Positions 25,831 to 39,011 of a DNA stretch of 64,000 nucleotides are shown one piece after another (within the stretch, counting starts at the first letter, position 1; the number at the start of each line of letters is the position of its first letter). Position numbers and translations under genes: made by a program. The DNA lies in NCBI RefSeq assembly GCF_001659605.2, contig NC_035162.2, forward strand, positions 4,421,248-4,485,247, written 5' to 3'. The stretch is from Manihot esculenta (Eukaryota; Streptophyta; Magnoliopsida; Malpighiales; Euphorbiaceae). The notes under the pieces are model-generated. The model was not told the origin of the DNA. It ran no database searches and was given only the letters and a program-made list of their open reading frames with translations.

Positions 25831-28800
25831 AGTGGGCTTTTCGCTCATGGCCCTGTAGAGCCTGGAATTATATCATTGAAACTTATAAATCTTTTGAATC
25901 TTTGATTTTTCCCATTCAAAAAATAATAATACCATTTAATAATAATGGATTCGAATTCATGCTTTCATTAACTAATCTCATAATATATCGATCTTGATAA
26001 AGCAGAACAAAGAACAAATAGCAGAGAAAATAAACAGCAGATGGGAAGTTTTGGGTTGGATTAATTATTATACTACTAGAAAGGTGACGTATAAGTACTA
26101 GGTGGGAAGTCAAATAGCAAAGATGAGAAAGGCATGGGTGGCCATTTATAAATTAAGTTGTAAACCAACTGCTGCTTTCCACCAAACCTTGTATTGTTTA
26201 AACACCCCAGAAGCTCTCCATCCATTAATATATAATTTATCAAATCTAGGTGTCTAGTCAGGACTTTCTCAAAAATATATACTTACATGAAGGGAAAAAC
26301 CTCTTGTTTCTAACTTCTTCTCTTATGTTTTCAAAGAGATAAAATGTAATTTCAAACTCTTTATTTATAAGGAAGCATATTTATCGAGGTTACTAAATGA
26401 TGTTTATTTAAATTTATTATTGATACTTAGAAAATTATAATATATAAAATAGTCTGATCAATTTTATTAATTAAATAGAATTTAATCGGATTAATACTTT
26501 ATAAGTCCATAATATAAGGCCGACTACTTATAATATCTCCTTATAATATCTCTAAAATCATACGTATATTAACGGTAAATTAAATTAATGTGATACGTAC
26601 AATAAAAAAATATAAATTAATTGTTTCTACTTTTATTAACTAATTACTTATTATTAACGAGTCGCGTGATACTTTGTATGAAAATATCATTCTCCAATTC
26701 AACGGGACGTTGACGCAGATATATCAAAACAACTAAAGGTGTATATAACACTGATATGATCCCTAACTTCAACTGAATTTACTATATTTATTTTCTCTCG
26801 AAAAATCTTAATCTTTTTAAACTCAATTGATTCATTAACTCTCATTTATTCCTTATATTCACTCACCATTGGTCCAATCCCAATTCAATAACTTTTTTAT
26901 TGAATCAAACTATCGTTTAAGTATTCTCATCTGATGAATTTGAATATCAGTTCATCAGTAAGAAGTTTATCATCAAATGTATTTAAAATAATATTCAATT
27001 AGAAACCTAGCAATTTGAGAGAAAAATTTCTCTTTTAGCTTTATTTTATCGTCTATACTTACATTCTTTCTTCAATCATATCATTTTTTTTATTATTATC
27101 AATAGCAATATTTAGAAATTTTTTTTTATATATAAGCAAGGTAATATACTGGTTCACTCTTTAGTTCAAACCACATTATTTCATTAGTTCTACAATTTAA
27201 AACGTTCTTCCAAGTGACTGAAATTCTTTTATTGGCTAATGAAGTAGATTTTATTAAAAAAAAATTCCTCAGATATAAGAGAAAAATGCGTAAGAGATGC
27301 AGACATTCAATGGAAAATGCAAAGAAATTTCTCTTTTTAATACAATCAAAATACACTATTTAATTCTTCAATAAGATTTTAATTTTGGTTAATCTCACTC
27401 CAACACGGATTTAAACACAATAGTTTGTAATGATTCTAATTGTTATTAATAAATTTTAAAAACATTTTCTTTATTTTCAACTATAATTAAATTTAAAATT
27501 TGTAGTCCTGAAAGTAATTTTATCATTATTGAATTGATATTTATTGATTAAAATTTTTTTATTTGCATATACTATGCTATATATTACCTGAATCGCTATT
27601 GTAATTTTTTTAAAATTATCACTTAAATAATTGATTATATTTAATATTTTTCTATATTAATTTAAAATAAATGTTAATAAAAAAATAATAAATAACAAAA
27701 TAAATATTATTGTATTATGTACTTTTATATTGTAAAAATTTTATTCTAAATTTTGTATAATTTTTATTTGAAAAAATTTAAAGTATTTCTGTTTTATAAT
27801 TCATATATATTTTTTTTAACATCCATTATCAATATCTAATCAGAAAAAATACAATATTGAGAAATTAAATAATTTTAAACCTATAAAAATAATAAAATAA
27901 ACCAGATAAATCAAAATAATCAAATCAAACTATGAATTCAATCGTTTTCAATTTAGAAACTTTAAACGTAAAAATGTCAATTGTTATAATCGCTCTTAAA
28001 ATTAAACTACTACCGATAATACTAAAAATATATCACCAATTTCGGTTCAATAAATGATACAAAGACAGTAAAAGGTGAGTATTATTATTGAAAAGTGACT
28101 CGATGAGTCAGTGTAACAACAAGAGGTGCATATCATCGTTAAAAGGTGACGAGAAGAACTTACATAGAAAAAAAAAAATGAAAAGCCGATGCAGGAGATT
28201 CAATCTTGAAAATACATTTGTCAACATACTTAGAACATCTCGAAGACGATCGATCACCAATTCCTCCATGTGCACAAGCACAACAATCGAATCGATCAAA
28301 TTTAAGCCCTTTTCAATCAAAATTTATCTATTCATATAATTAAAATTCATTGATTGATTATACATTAAAAATAAAAATTATATAAAAATAAAATATAAAA
28401 AATCATAAATAGTCATACCGAACATGCAAAAATAGCCATTAACCATGGATAAAATTGAAACAAATGAAAAGTAAAACAGATCCAAAAACGACATTTCACT
28501 AATCAAAATATGATATAAATTATATATATATATATATATAAATTATATAAAAAAATTATCATGGCCGAAGGAAGATGTCGAGACCAATAGCCTCCTCCAT
28601 CAAACTCGTCTTCTTTCCAATTCTTCCTTTCCTCTCCGTTACTTTTCTCTCTTCGTACCTAATTAATGCGCTTGATTCTATATTAATTCATAATGAATCC
28701 AATAAAAAAAGAATGCAATGCTCATTACAATTAGCCAAGTTGTTAAGCATCTGGACAAGCGGATTCGTTAGCAATCAAACAATATTAAGTTTTTTTTTTT

Positions 28801-29083
28801 TAATGATATTTTAACATATCACCTAATTTATATTTTCACCTAAATAAAATAATGAAATCTTTATTTTTAGTTTTTATTTTTTATTTTTTATATTCTCAAT
28901 TTCTCATATGTGTTATTATGGCCAAATAAGAAGGTGCCACGAAGTTCCTACTTTCCGTCAAATAATTTCGTTGACCTTCAATTGGAAAATTAGAATATAA
29001 ACCATTTAATTTTTCTAAATAAACATTTTAAAAAAAAATATAATCAACTACAAGGCATATTTTGTCATCAACTCCACGAGTCC
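25831..29083. other. AT-rich spacer between divergent FCP1-like and MES11-type genes
   Basis: Mostly extremely AT-rich. A less AT-rich patch (28,080-28,340) is open on both strands, including a minus-strand frame with SIVVLVHMEELVIDRLRDVL, but I do not recognise it. A TA microsatellite is at about 28,517-28,540. No gene is supported. Confidence 0.45.
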
Positions 29084-29090
29084 TATAAAG
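29084..29090 (+). promoter_or_regulatory. TATA box of the MES11-type gene
   Basis: TATAAAG lies about 190 bases before the ATG at 29,277, followed by a CT- and C-rich leader typical of plant 5' UTRs. No other TATA-like motif in a GC-richer setting is nearby. Confidence 0.5.
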
Positions 29091-29276
29091 CACCCTCCCA
29101 AAAACTCTTCAGTAGCCTCCAGCCGTCAGCACACCACCGGCTACCGTCGCCGTCACCTGAGTCCCGACCCTCCTTCATCTCTATTTATCTATATCCTCAT
29201 CTCCTTTTTCGATGTAGTGTGTACGTATCCATATTCATTTAATTTCTATTTTTGCTTCTATCTGCATGAACCAGCA

Positions 29277-32200
29277 ATGGGCAACCTCTGCACTTGTTTC
29301 GCACCAAAAACAGTGAAAACAAAGAAACCCATAAAGCGTTTAACCGGTAACACGCAGTCCGTGCGCAATTCAAGCAGCCGGTGGAATCGAATTCCATCCA
29401 CGCGCAAAGACAGCACTGATTCCGTGATTCAGGAACAGGCCTTGGCTGCCGCCATTCTTTTTAGGCAGCACCAGCAACAGAACGGCTCCGGTCCATTGCC
29501 GTTTGATAGGTCGGCTTCGCTACGGTACCCGAATAATTCCGGGTCGAAGAAAACTCAGCTGCCCCGTAGCTCCAGTTCGAGAGCCCGATCTCTTACCGAC
29601 CCGTTGTTGCAACCTCACCAGCTACTTAACCAGGTTCACATCCTCCTCCATTTATATATAGTGTTACTGTGAAAATATAAGACGTAGTGCTAATTATGGA
29701 CATGCATATAAATATGGTTTGGGATCTTGCTAATTATGGAATGAGGTTTTTATTTTTTAATTTAATTTTACGGGTTTTGGTATATGGAGGTGTAGTGAAA
29801 GTGGTGGATTATGTGCTTGTGGGGTTAATGGATTTTGTGATATTGGCGATGTAGCTGTTTGTTCTGGTGGATGGAAGATGGTTTAATTTCCATTTAATGT
29901 ATAGCCTGGTAATGATTTTTGGTAAAGTCGCTGATTAAGGGTTACATGGAGGATGATTTTATGGTGGTCGTGTTGTGTTATTTCTCATATTTGTTGGAGA
30001 GAAAAATACTGATGTTTCATGTTTGGAGGCCTTCTTGGGTTATGAGTTTGATAAGTTGCGTCTCTGCTAGTCCGGGTCCTCTGAAAGTGATGGTAATGAT
30101 GGCCCCAGATGGTAAAGGTTGGTCTCTAATAATAATACATTTTCTTTCTTGTAATTCAGTTGTCCGTACTGAGTTTTAAGAGGCAAAATTGGCTTGTGGG
30201 TTGGGCTAATTATGTGTGCCATGCCTTATTTTTGGCTTCTGTTCTGTACATTGTATATTATTGTCCTAATAACAACAGTATTTTTCCCTAGCTATGCAAT
30301 ACTTTGCAATCTCTCTCTCTCTCTTTTAGAGTTTCTGGACATGTTTATCTCATGATAAATTTTATATAGATATCCAAAAGCTTTTGGGCAATGATTTGAC
30401 CAGTATTCTCAAGCGTGCCTCTTTGTAATGCTTAATCATAACTCCATGAGCACATATAAAATTTCACAATCTTTCTACCTTGAGTAATATCTTTATTTAC
30501 TATTTGCTGAAATGCCATTAAGATTAGTTGATCTTCAGAGATAAGCAACTGAAAGAAGATTTTGTTGAGTAATGGCTTTAATGATTTACACACTAATGTT
30601 CCCCTTATTTTATGCCCCTTCGAACTGTCTTAACTACTATAGTTAATTAATTTATGGATTCTACTTAGAATTCAGATGCATAAGTTGTTTTTGCATTTTA
30701 CTTGAGTGAATGTGTGCATGCGTGCTAGTCCTTGATAGAGAAAGTAGGTTGTCACAATAACATGTTTTCCAACTTATTTGAGAACTGACATTGTAGAAAT
30801 AAGTTGCTGTTGTAATTCTCATTTCATGACGCATAATAAATAACTTGTGGTAAAACCATGAATCCCAAAAGATCCTAATTTAGTTGAAATGAGCATTAGA
30901 GTCCTTGTGCAACCAACAATTTCAGACAGCCAAACAATTAAAATTAGCATAAGATCAAGTAGTTTGGTCATTCCAGCCATGTCCCTAACTTTTGAGAAAT
31001 CATCCTAGGCTGTAGTTAGTTGGATGATAAGTATTTTCTTTTTCCTTGTCTGGTTTCATGTCAAATTCATTTATCACATACATATATTGTAAAATCTAGG
31101 ATCCATCTATATGGCCCACCTCAGAACCCAAAAGTGCGGGATGCCTTGTGCATTGGGTCACATGTTCATTTTTCTTTATGTGTCTTTGGCGTATTGTTTT
31201 GAGTTTCTTCTACAAAGTTGCAATGGTAAATAATTCCCTTAGGAGGTTTTACATTGTGATTTGATTAACCAAGTAAATGGTGAAGAAGTCTGTATTGAAT
31301 AAAAGTTTTGTCCTTCACCTTTCTTTGTTGCTGTTATTGTCAAATCCAAATTTTTTCCCTAGCTGCCCTCATTTTCAGCAGGATATTAAGCTTGAGGATC
31401 TTGAGACAAACCATTTCGTTCTTGTCCATGGGGGAGGCTTTGGTGCTTGGTGTTGGTACAAAACAATTGCTCTTCTAGAAGAGGGTGGTTTCAAAGTTAC
31501 TGCAGTAGACTTAACTGGATCTGGGGTTCATTCTTCAGATACAAATGGCATTGCCAGTCTTTCTCAATATGTGAAACCCCTTACCAATTTTCTTGAAGAA
31601 CTTGCTGATGGGGAGAAGGTTCTTTTCCATTTCTTTGTTGTTTATCACTGTGCTTTTTATTTTTTCCTGCAGTTGGTTTCAAAATATTTCCCAATTTTTG
31701 TGAAAATTACTACAAGTATCATCATCAGTACAATGTGCTCTAATTGGTTTCTTTAGGAATGTTCAATTAATTAGACACTATGAGCTTGGGAATTCTTCAC
31801 TTGCTTTTAAGATTTCAGATTTTGATGCTAAATAGATCGCTTTTTGCGCACTCCTATTATTTAGATTTGTGTGTTGTCTTTTCTTCTGCTCAACACTTTG
31901 AAGACCATTTTCTTTTGGCACTCTGCTGTTTATTTGAAAACTTTTTTGAATTAACTTGTGTGAAAAATATCAGAAATATTTGTCATAGGTCTTTCTGATT
32001 GCTTTTGAAACACATTGAAGTACATGATTTGCTTTTACTGGTGTGAAAGGGAAGGTGCTTTTCTTTTCCTTTTACATCAAATGCAACTTTGTTGTTGACT
32101 CTCCCTTGATTTATTGCCTTTTTCATGTAATCCTTCAGGTTCTATTTTGGGTTATTTGCATTTTTGCATGTGAAAACAGAAACTAGTGCAACTTTTCTTG

Positions 32201-34125
32201 AGATTCATTATTTTGCTAAATAGTGCAGGTGATTTTGGTGGGGCATGATTTTGGTGGTGCTTGTATATCGTACACAATGGAGTTGTTTCCTCATAAAACT
32301 TCAAAGGCTATTTTTGTTGCAGCGGCAATGCTGACTAATGGGCAGAGTATTCTTGATATGGTCTCACAGCAGGTTTTACCTTTATATCTGTTGATTTGAA
32401 TGCAAGCATTTGTTTGGAAACCCTTCTATAGGTTTGTAACTTCTCAAAATGATGACAAATTTAGGATTTCCACTGTACGAAGTTTTTACCTTAATGTTTT
32501 GTTCAATTTGTACTGGAAAGATGCTTAACCCTCATTTGGAATGCATGCACATGCATACACACAGACATGAAATCTAGGGTAAGAAAAACTACTTGCTATG
32601 TTGTTTTCTGAATCTTCTATGTAATTTTTCTTGCCACAGTCAATGTTAAGGTTTCAGCATTCTTGTGCCTGCATGTGAATGGTTTAGATATAATTTCCAT
32701 TTTGGTTATGTAAAAAGTTATTCTCCAATGCCTAACGCAGTTATGGTTAGTCTTGACTTGTGGACATGGCATTCACTTCATCATTAATGTATGCCTGGAT
32801 AACTTTAGGCCTGACTGATAGTTGTTTAGTTTGCACTACATTTCATAAAGCGTTTTTAGATGTAACCCTGCCATCTCAGCTTTCCTGAACCTCTTCTTGT
32901 TATTAGTGGAGTAATTCAGGTGCCCTCCCTCCTCTTCTGTGCTAATTCAAATTCTATTGCAGGCAAATTCAAATGACTTGTTGCAACAGGCACAGATATT
33001 TGTGTATGCAAATGGGAATGGTCATCCTCCAACTGCTATTGATCTGGACAAATCATTATTGAGAGAGTTGCTGTTCAACCAGAGTCCTGCCAAGGTATGC
33101 TTGATTTCATGAGAAATTTCTGTTAAAACCTCATCCTTTGCTGTTATACATTTTCAGTAGCCCACTTAATTTCTTAAAATCTAGATATAAAACTTTGTGT
33201 GATTATTAATTTGAGAAATGTGATCAACTGGACAAGGAGAGATTTTCCAAGTGATTTGGGAGGGACAGGGTCCTACCCTTTTTTATAGCTAACTCAGCTG
33301 AGCATTGGACAGAAAAAGGAATATTGAACATGCAGATCTGTGCACATGCTGGCATGCAACAAAAGGTTGCCATGTTCTTGGCATCAATGCTGAAGGAAAC
33401 TCAACTAGTGAAAAAGAGGCTTTCCATGTTGTTGGCTAGGCTATGGCTGCCAAAATTTTTTTTGGGAGTCTTCACGGATCTTGGAGATCTTGGAAAACCT
33501 AATAAGAGCATGTGGGAAAATCATAAGGTACCCCGGAGAACTGAAAAAGAGTGCTTCCTATGGATACAAAAAACCAGTTATCCCTTGTTTGAAGGAAAAT
33601 AGAGCCATACAAATGTGAGTTAAGGAACATGTGCTCCTCAAGTCCTGAATAATCCCTTGAGGATGGCGGACTTGATGAAAGATCTTTAAAAGTATGTTTG
33701 TTTGGCTTCCATATGAACTTAATAAATAAGTAAAGATCATTCCTTTTAGTTTTCTATTCATATTTTGACTTCGCCTGTGCATCTTTTTTTTCCCCCTGAG
33801 TTTTTCCTTACTGTTGCTTATTCAATTTTGCATCTTATGTGTTCAGGATGTTGCATTAGCATCTGTTTCAATGAGGCCAATTCCTTTTGCACCAGTTTTG
33901 GAGAAGCTTTGTCTTTCAGACATGAAACATGGAACAGTTAGGCGGTTTTATATAGAAACTGCAGAAGATAATGCCATACCTATCACACTACAGGAAAGCA
34001 TGATAAACTCAAGCCCCCCAGAAAAGGTTTTCCATTTAAAAGGTGCTGATCACTCACCCTTTTTCTCCAAGCCTCAAGCCCTTCACAAGATATTGGTAGA
34101 GATTTCTAAGATGCGCTCAACTTGA
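29277..34125 (+). CDS. MES11-like: MES11-type alpha/beta-hydrolase (putative methylesterase), five exons
   Basis: Exons: 29277-29633, 31382-31618, 32229-32372, 32963-33094 and 33847-34125, all phase 0, giving 382 residues (Arabidopsis MES11 is about 390, from memory). Exon 1 encodes a basic, Ser-rich extension ending SLTDPLLQPHQLLNQ, typical of the MES11-15 subgroup. The hydrolase fold starts with FVLVHGGGFGAWCWY. MES enzymes cleave methyl esters of hormones such as methyl-IAA, methyl jasmonate and methyl salicylate. The nucleophile-elbow motif here is GHDFGG, with D205 where the canonical GHSxGG has serine; D331 (AEDNAIP) and H359 (GADHSPF) fit the rest of the triad. As I recall, this substitution is shared by the subgroup, so esterase activity cannot be assumed. 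The N-terminus MGNLCT looks like a myristoylation plus palmitoylation signal rather than a transit peptide. Exon 2 has a tandem CAGCAG acceptor. Confidence 0.93.
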
Positions 34126-34885
34126 TAGTTTGGTAACTAGATAACATACTGGACTCCTGGAGAGCTTCACTGGAAGAAGCTTAGAATTGCTGCTCACATT
34201 GGGCTTTCTGCAATTCATTAGAAGAGAAGATTTTTAGTTGTGTAAATGCGCTTGCCATTAGAAAATAAAAAATAAATAAAACTCAACCATTTGTTGGAGC
34301 CCGAAAATGTTTATCTCCTTCCTCTGTTTCCTGCTTTTATGTTGCCTTTTTCATTTTCCCCGTTTATTTGGTGTTTTTACCCCAATTTATTCTTAAAGAG
34401 AATGCGTATAACAAATTTATCTCAGTGGAATTTATTTTTTAAAAAAATTTGCTCACTTCAACAACTGCAGGAAATGGGGGAAACGAAAACTTGGGCATTT
34501 TCTTTGGATCATGGTTCTCTGTTTTTCGATTGTTAGACTTTGGGAGATAAGGGAGTTGCATACAGACGACCATGGAAGACCTTGGATTGCCAAGCCCAAG
34601 ATTTGAAAATGATAGGGACACATATGTTAGTGTTGGTTTGGTTTAAAATTAAATTGAGTTAAAAAATTGAAAATCAAAATAAAACAAATATAAAACTGAA
34701 TCGAATCAACTAAAGAATTTTACCAATAAAGCTGAATCCAATTGTTTATAAAATTAAACTAAAATTTTGATTTGATTGTTATTTTGATAGATGGCTAATT
34801 TTACATTTGGTGCGCACCTAACATAGAATCAGGAGTTAAAATGGCAACCACTGCCATAATTACACCCAACCAAACGCTTTAACGT

Positions 34886-34999
34886 TTGAAGCCACATATC
34901 GCATACTATCCTTGGCCCTTGCCTTTCTTAGCTCCTCATTCTCTTTATCCTGCATTTCTTTTTCTTCTCTTTTCATTTTTCAACAAAAAGAAAGAGCAG
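34886..34999 (+). other. Probable first (noncoding) exon of the SPIRAL1-like gene
   Basis: A CT-rich leader ends AAAGAGCAG before GTACGC (donor at 35,000-35,001). The next acceptor is probably the CTAG just before 35,697. The boundaries at the 5' side are not determined. Confidence 0.4.
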
Positions 35000-35711
35000 G
35001 TACGCAAATTCAAATCCATTTCTGGTTTAGTGCTTGTATCTATGGGATTCTATTATCTTTCTTGTTTCTATTTCAATTTACAAAATTCTCCTCTTTCCCA
35101 TTAGTTTGTGATCTTCTCTTGTTCATATTTTCAGTTTAATTTTTTGCTTCGTGTGTCTTGTATTATGCGTTATTTGTCTTCTTTGAGCATTTAACTTTTT
35201 TGATATGGAATTAGTTCTTGCTTGTAGCAGAAATTGTACAAGATTGAGAACTCAACATGGCTTTGGTTCTTTGTTTTTCTTCATTTGCGGATGTTGGTTA
35301 TAACATCTTAAGGGTTATAAGTAATTTTGTTTCTTTTGACGGAGTTCTTAAAATGGACAATTTTGTTATCATTTTGCCCAAATGGTTTCTCTCATGTGAT
35401 CATAAAATTTATCAGAATACGACCTAGTCCATAGGAGAATGACCCTACATGTTTCCTCTTACCTGCAAGAACTGGAAAAAAAAAAGCAATCAACGATTGC
35501 TTCTCAATATTCCCTGCATTGGCCTGAGGCAAGTGCAGTAGGATTCCTTTATAGACTCAATGCAATTGGAGGATGTGGCCATGTGGGATTTGCCTATTTG
35601 GTTCCCTCCTGTCCTGAAAGGGGGGAAGAGATGCTACTATTATGTTCAACTGCATGTAAGTTTCAATTTTCTCACAAAATGAAATACATTTACTAGCTTT
35701 TGCATCGAATA

Positions 35712-36235
35712 ATGGGTCGTGGAGTTAGCGCTGGTGGCGGACAGAGTTCATTGGGCTACCTATTTAGTGATGGGGAGATCACTAACAATGCATCTGCTGC
35801 AAGCACTGTGAGACAATCTACAAACAATAGCCCTTCTCAGGGGCCTCCTGTTGCTTCACCACCAATAGATAAGCAAAATACCGCAGGCACCCAGGGAAAT
35901 CTTACAAATAATTACGCTCGAGCAGATGGCCAGAACTGTGGTAACTTCATTACGGTATAGTCCAAATTCAGCCACTACCTAAATGTGATTTAACCTAGGG
36001 TAGTTAAGGCAAATAGAACCGGGAATAATCCCATCACATTGAACACATTAGCAAATGCGTCAGTCCCTCGAGGGGCTAAGTTTACTTGTCCAACTTGATC
36101 ATGCAATCGGTTATTGGAATGATGATTCTTGTTGCTCTCTCTATGTGGATGCAGGATCGGCCATCCACCAAAGTTCATGCTGCCCCTGGTGGTGGATCTT
36201 CTCTTGGATACCTCTTTGGTGGGAATGGGAACTGA
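35712..36235 (+). CDS. SP1L: SPIRAL1-like microtubule-associated small protein, two coding exons
   Basis: Coding exons 35712-35954 and 36155-36235 join in phase 0 to give 107 residues (family usually 100-120). The start is MGRGVSAGGGQSSLGYLF. The C-terminus, PSTKVHAAPGGGSSLGYLF, repeats the GGGxSSLGYLF element found at both ends of all SPIRAL1 proteins. The middle is Asn/Ser/Gln-rich and probably disordered. SPIRAL1 proteins bind cortical microtubules at growing ends and keep cell expansion straight. In frame with the ATG there is a TTG four codons earlier, but the MGRGVS start is the family start. The gene is convergent with RPL39 downstream. Confidence 0.95.
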
Positions 36236-36904
36236 TATCTCTCGGTCCCCATGCATGTGTCATTTGTCTATTGTCTAGTATTGAAACGTGGTATAGGAGC
36301 TTGGTACGCCTGGTCCAATGCTGTTCTTTTTTCCTTCTGTCCTCGTGCAACGTGAAGAGGGTAAAGTTAGGGACATAATCAATTGTGTAGCTATTACGGT
36401 ATTTTGCGGATGTCATTCATCACGCCAAGAGCATAATGCAACAATTTATTCTCTATTTTCGTCTGCATTTAATGGTGTAATTTATTATTATATACACTTG
36501 CAATGCTACGGTTTTTCAGACCGGATCATAGGCCAACAGGCAGGCAGAGTCGCCCGACGCACTATAAATTATATTTTACGAAGTGCCATTCGTTGCATAA
36601 GTAAACCATATTTTTCTTTTGCATGAGTGACAAAGCTCGGATCAATTTGCTAATATCCGACACAAGCTATTTAGGTAATCCCAGATCCTGATGATAGTAA
36701 CTATTTTTTTTGTAATGTACTGAATGAAACCATCTCAAGTCTAATGCATGTAATTCACACAAAAAAAGGAAAAGAAAATAGGGAGGACATTCAAACAAAC
36801 TGGTAAATCCTACATTGGTCGACAATACCAGCTTCCATTCAATTCACTTGCTAAGGTTGGCATTCCTCTCGAGTATTTTGCCTAAAGTGATCTAGCAGCC
36901 ACCT

Positions 36905-37145
36905 TACCTGTCCCCATCCTTGCTTCTTCCCCCTCGTGCGCTCCCTCTCTCGGCCCCTTCCATATGATGCCTCTCCCCCACAGCCCGTTCTCCCTCCCTT
37001 ATTCCCCACGGCCCCACCCTCCCAGCATTTGGCCTACCCTCTCCATCCTTGCTCTTAGGCTTTCCCTCTTGGCCTCTCTTTTTGCCTTCAGAATCCAGTC
37101 TCTCCGCCTTTTCCCCTATCTCTTGGCTCTCCCTTTTAGGACAAG
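36905..37145. repeat. Pyrimidine-rich low-complexity island between convergent genes
   Basis: About 240 bases are dominated by C and T, with repeated CCCCATCC-, CTCTTGGC- and CTCCCTT-like words, in a region otherwise AT-rich. No gene is supported although the plus strand is open for about 70 codons of Pro/Leu/Ser. It lies between the 3' ends of the SPIRAL1-like gene and RPL39. Confidence 0.5.
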
Positions 37146-37700
37146 GGTATTACACTTCGCCAAGCAAAATTAGTTCTACATCCTACAAAGATACTCATAC
37201 TGCAGTTCCCAGATTCTAATTCACAATAACAAAGTTTTAGGTAATTAATTTATTCTGCCATCAACTTTCATTGTATCAGAAATACTTGAATACCCACGTG
37301 CTATTAACTCCTCTTGCCAACTGAAAAATCATAAACTCGGGCAAGACATCAACTCTACTCACTTGCATCCTCGCACATAGATCACGAAGTTCTAAAATTC
37401 TTCACGCTACATTGCGTTATATCTTAGCATACGATCAAAATGAAAACAATGAACTCTATGAAAAATCTCAAACTCTCAAACGTCCATCATTTTGGATTAA
37501 CACCCATAAAGAACCCAAAAGGCTGAAGAATAACAAATAGAGACTGGCCAAAGCAATGACTTTGTTGCATTTCATATTCAAGTCAAAACATAATCCCTTC
37601 AGAGTTAATTCCACTCACACACACACAAAAAAAAAGCAAAACTAGAAATACTCTCACAATAAACCCTAATGACTAGTGAATAAACTAACTCAAAGCGTTC

Positions 37701-38042
37701 TCAGAAGCCAAGCTTGGTACGACGCCAGTGCCTGCGCTTAGCGTTGTACCTATAAATCCCCAAACGTATTTAGACGATATTAGCCAACGATTATTGGTTT
37801 TGTGAAATAGTCCAATATAATTGAACTTTTTTTAAAAAAAAAAAAAAAACCTGATGGTGTTGTCGGTGCGCATGCGAATCCAATGAGGGATAGGCCTGTT
37901 CTGCCTCATCTTTTTCGCCAGCTTATTCTTAATCTTGAAAGTCTTGTGCGACGGCTACATTTTTTGCACATAAATTTGCAGAATCAGACAACTTAAGCAA
38001 AAGCATACAACGATAATATCTATATAGAGAGAGAGGTACCAT
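37701..38042 (-). CDS. RPL39: Ribosomal protein eL39 (60S L39), three exons
   Basis: Exons in order: 38042-38040 (just the ATG), 37954-37851 and 37749-37701. All splice signals are GT-AG and the 156 coding bases give exactly 51 residues, the universal eL39 length. The protein is very basic: [16 protein letters not shown], then [19 protein letters not shown], ending [11 protein letters not shown]. eL39 lines the lower part of the peptide exit tunnel of the large subunit. The start codon stands alone at the end of exon 1, so the intron directly follows ATG. The leader (to about 38,140) contains AGGGTTTCAG, a partial telo-box, as often in ribosomal protein genes. Its 5' end faces eIF3m. Confidence 0.97.
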
Positions 38043-38144
38043 TTTGTAATATTCTTCTTCTAGCCGAAAGCTTGCCTGCCAAGGTGAGTTTTGAGTCCCT
38101 GCAGCGCTTGAAGCGGCGGTGTCTGAAACCCTGGCGCGGGGGAA

Positions 38145-38990
38145 GTGGTTTTATTACATACGTATGGTTAATGTAGGATTCATCGTGATCGTCTCTCTTA
38201 TTTCTCTTGAAGTAATTTTGACCGTTGGATTGCCGTAACAGTATTACTCATTTACTGCATACCGACCTAAACGTCTTGGGAAAAAAAATTACAGAAAACA
38301 TGTTCATCTCAATTAAATTTGTTTAATTAGAAAATGGAAAACAAATTTCTTGTTTTTCATATTTTTTATTATATTAAAAAATTAAAAATACAATTTTTTA
38401 TTTAAAAACTATAAACTCTATCTATAAATAAATTTTATATAAAAAATATATATATTTGAATATGCATTTTTTATTTTAAATTAATATATACACATAAATT
38501 TTTTTATATTAATTTAATATAAAAATTATGATGGATAATATCAAAACACATTTTCTATAAAAAATATAATTTTATTATAATTTATAATTTTTCAAAAACA
38601 ACGTATTTATTTTGAAAATATATTTATAATTTGAAATACAATTTTTTATTTGAAAATATATTTATAAAAAACATATTTTTAATTTGAAATAATTTTTAAA
38701 ATTACATAAAATGAATGAGTTTTTCTATTTTTCATACATAACAAATTAAAAAATAAAAAATAAAAACAAAAAATTATTTTCCATAACAAAATCCATCCAA
38801 AAATTTTATTACCATAACTATTAAAATAAAATATAGACGGTATATGTATCGAATAATGTAAATTGTGAATTTGTGGAAATACGACATATTACGGTCCATA
38901 AGACCTCCAAAGACACTCATCTAGCTAAAGACCAACTGGTTAGGGTTTTTTCGCGCTCTCTTTCGTCTGCATCGTAAGCGAGTTTTAATA
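38145..38990. promoter_or_regulatory. Divergent promoter region of RPL39 and eIF3m
   Basis: About 850 bases separate the leaders of two translation-apparatus genes facing away from each other. Most is AT-rich filler with repeated TATTTT/AATTTGAAA words. On the eIF3m side TAGGGTTTT at 38,941-38,949 is a telo-box (AAAACCCTA on the other strand), an element enriched in promoters of plant translation genes. No clear TATA box at a fixed distance was identified. Confidence 0.5.
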
Positions 38991-39011
38991 GCGTTGCAGA
39001 TAGCCCTCGCA

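Noticed and set aside
28088..28339. Frames open on both strands in the 25.8-29.1 kb spacer
   Set aside because: Neither translation is recognisable and no splice partner or promoter was found; kept only as a note on the spacer.
33324..33602. Plus-strand frame of 92 codons inside the MES11-type gene
   Set aside because: It lies wholly in intron 4, has no recognisable domain, and the gene splices cleanly around it.
35990..36416. Overlapping frames on both strands over the SPIRAL1-like 3' end
   Set aside because: They overlap the real last exon (36,155-36,235) in other frames and resemble no protein.
36964..37173. Pro/Leu/Ser-rich plus-strand frame
   Set aside because: Open only because C/T-rich DNA has few stops; no domain or signal.
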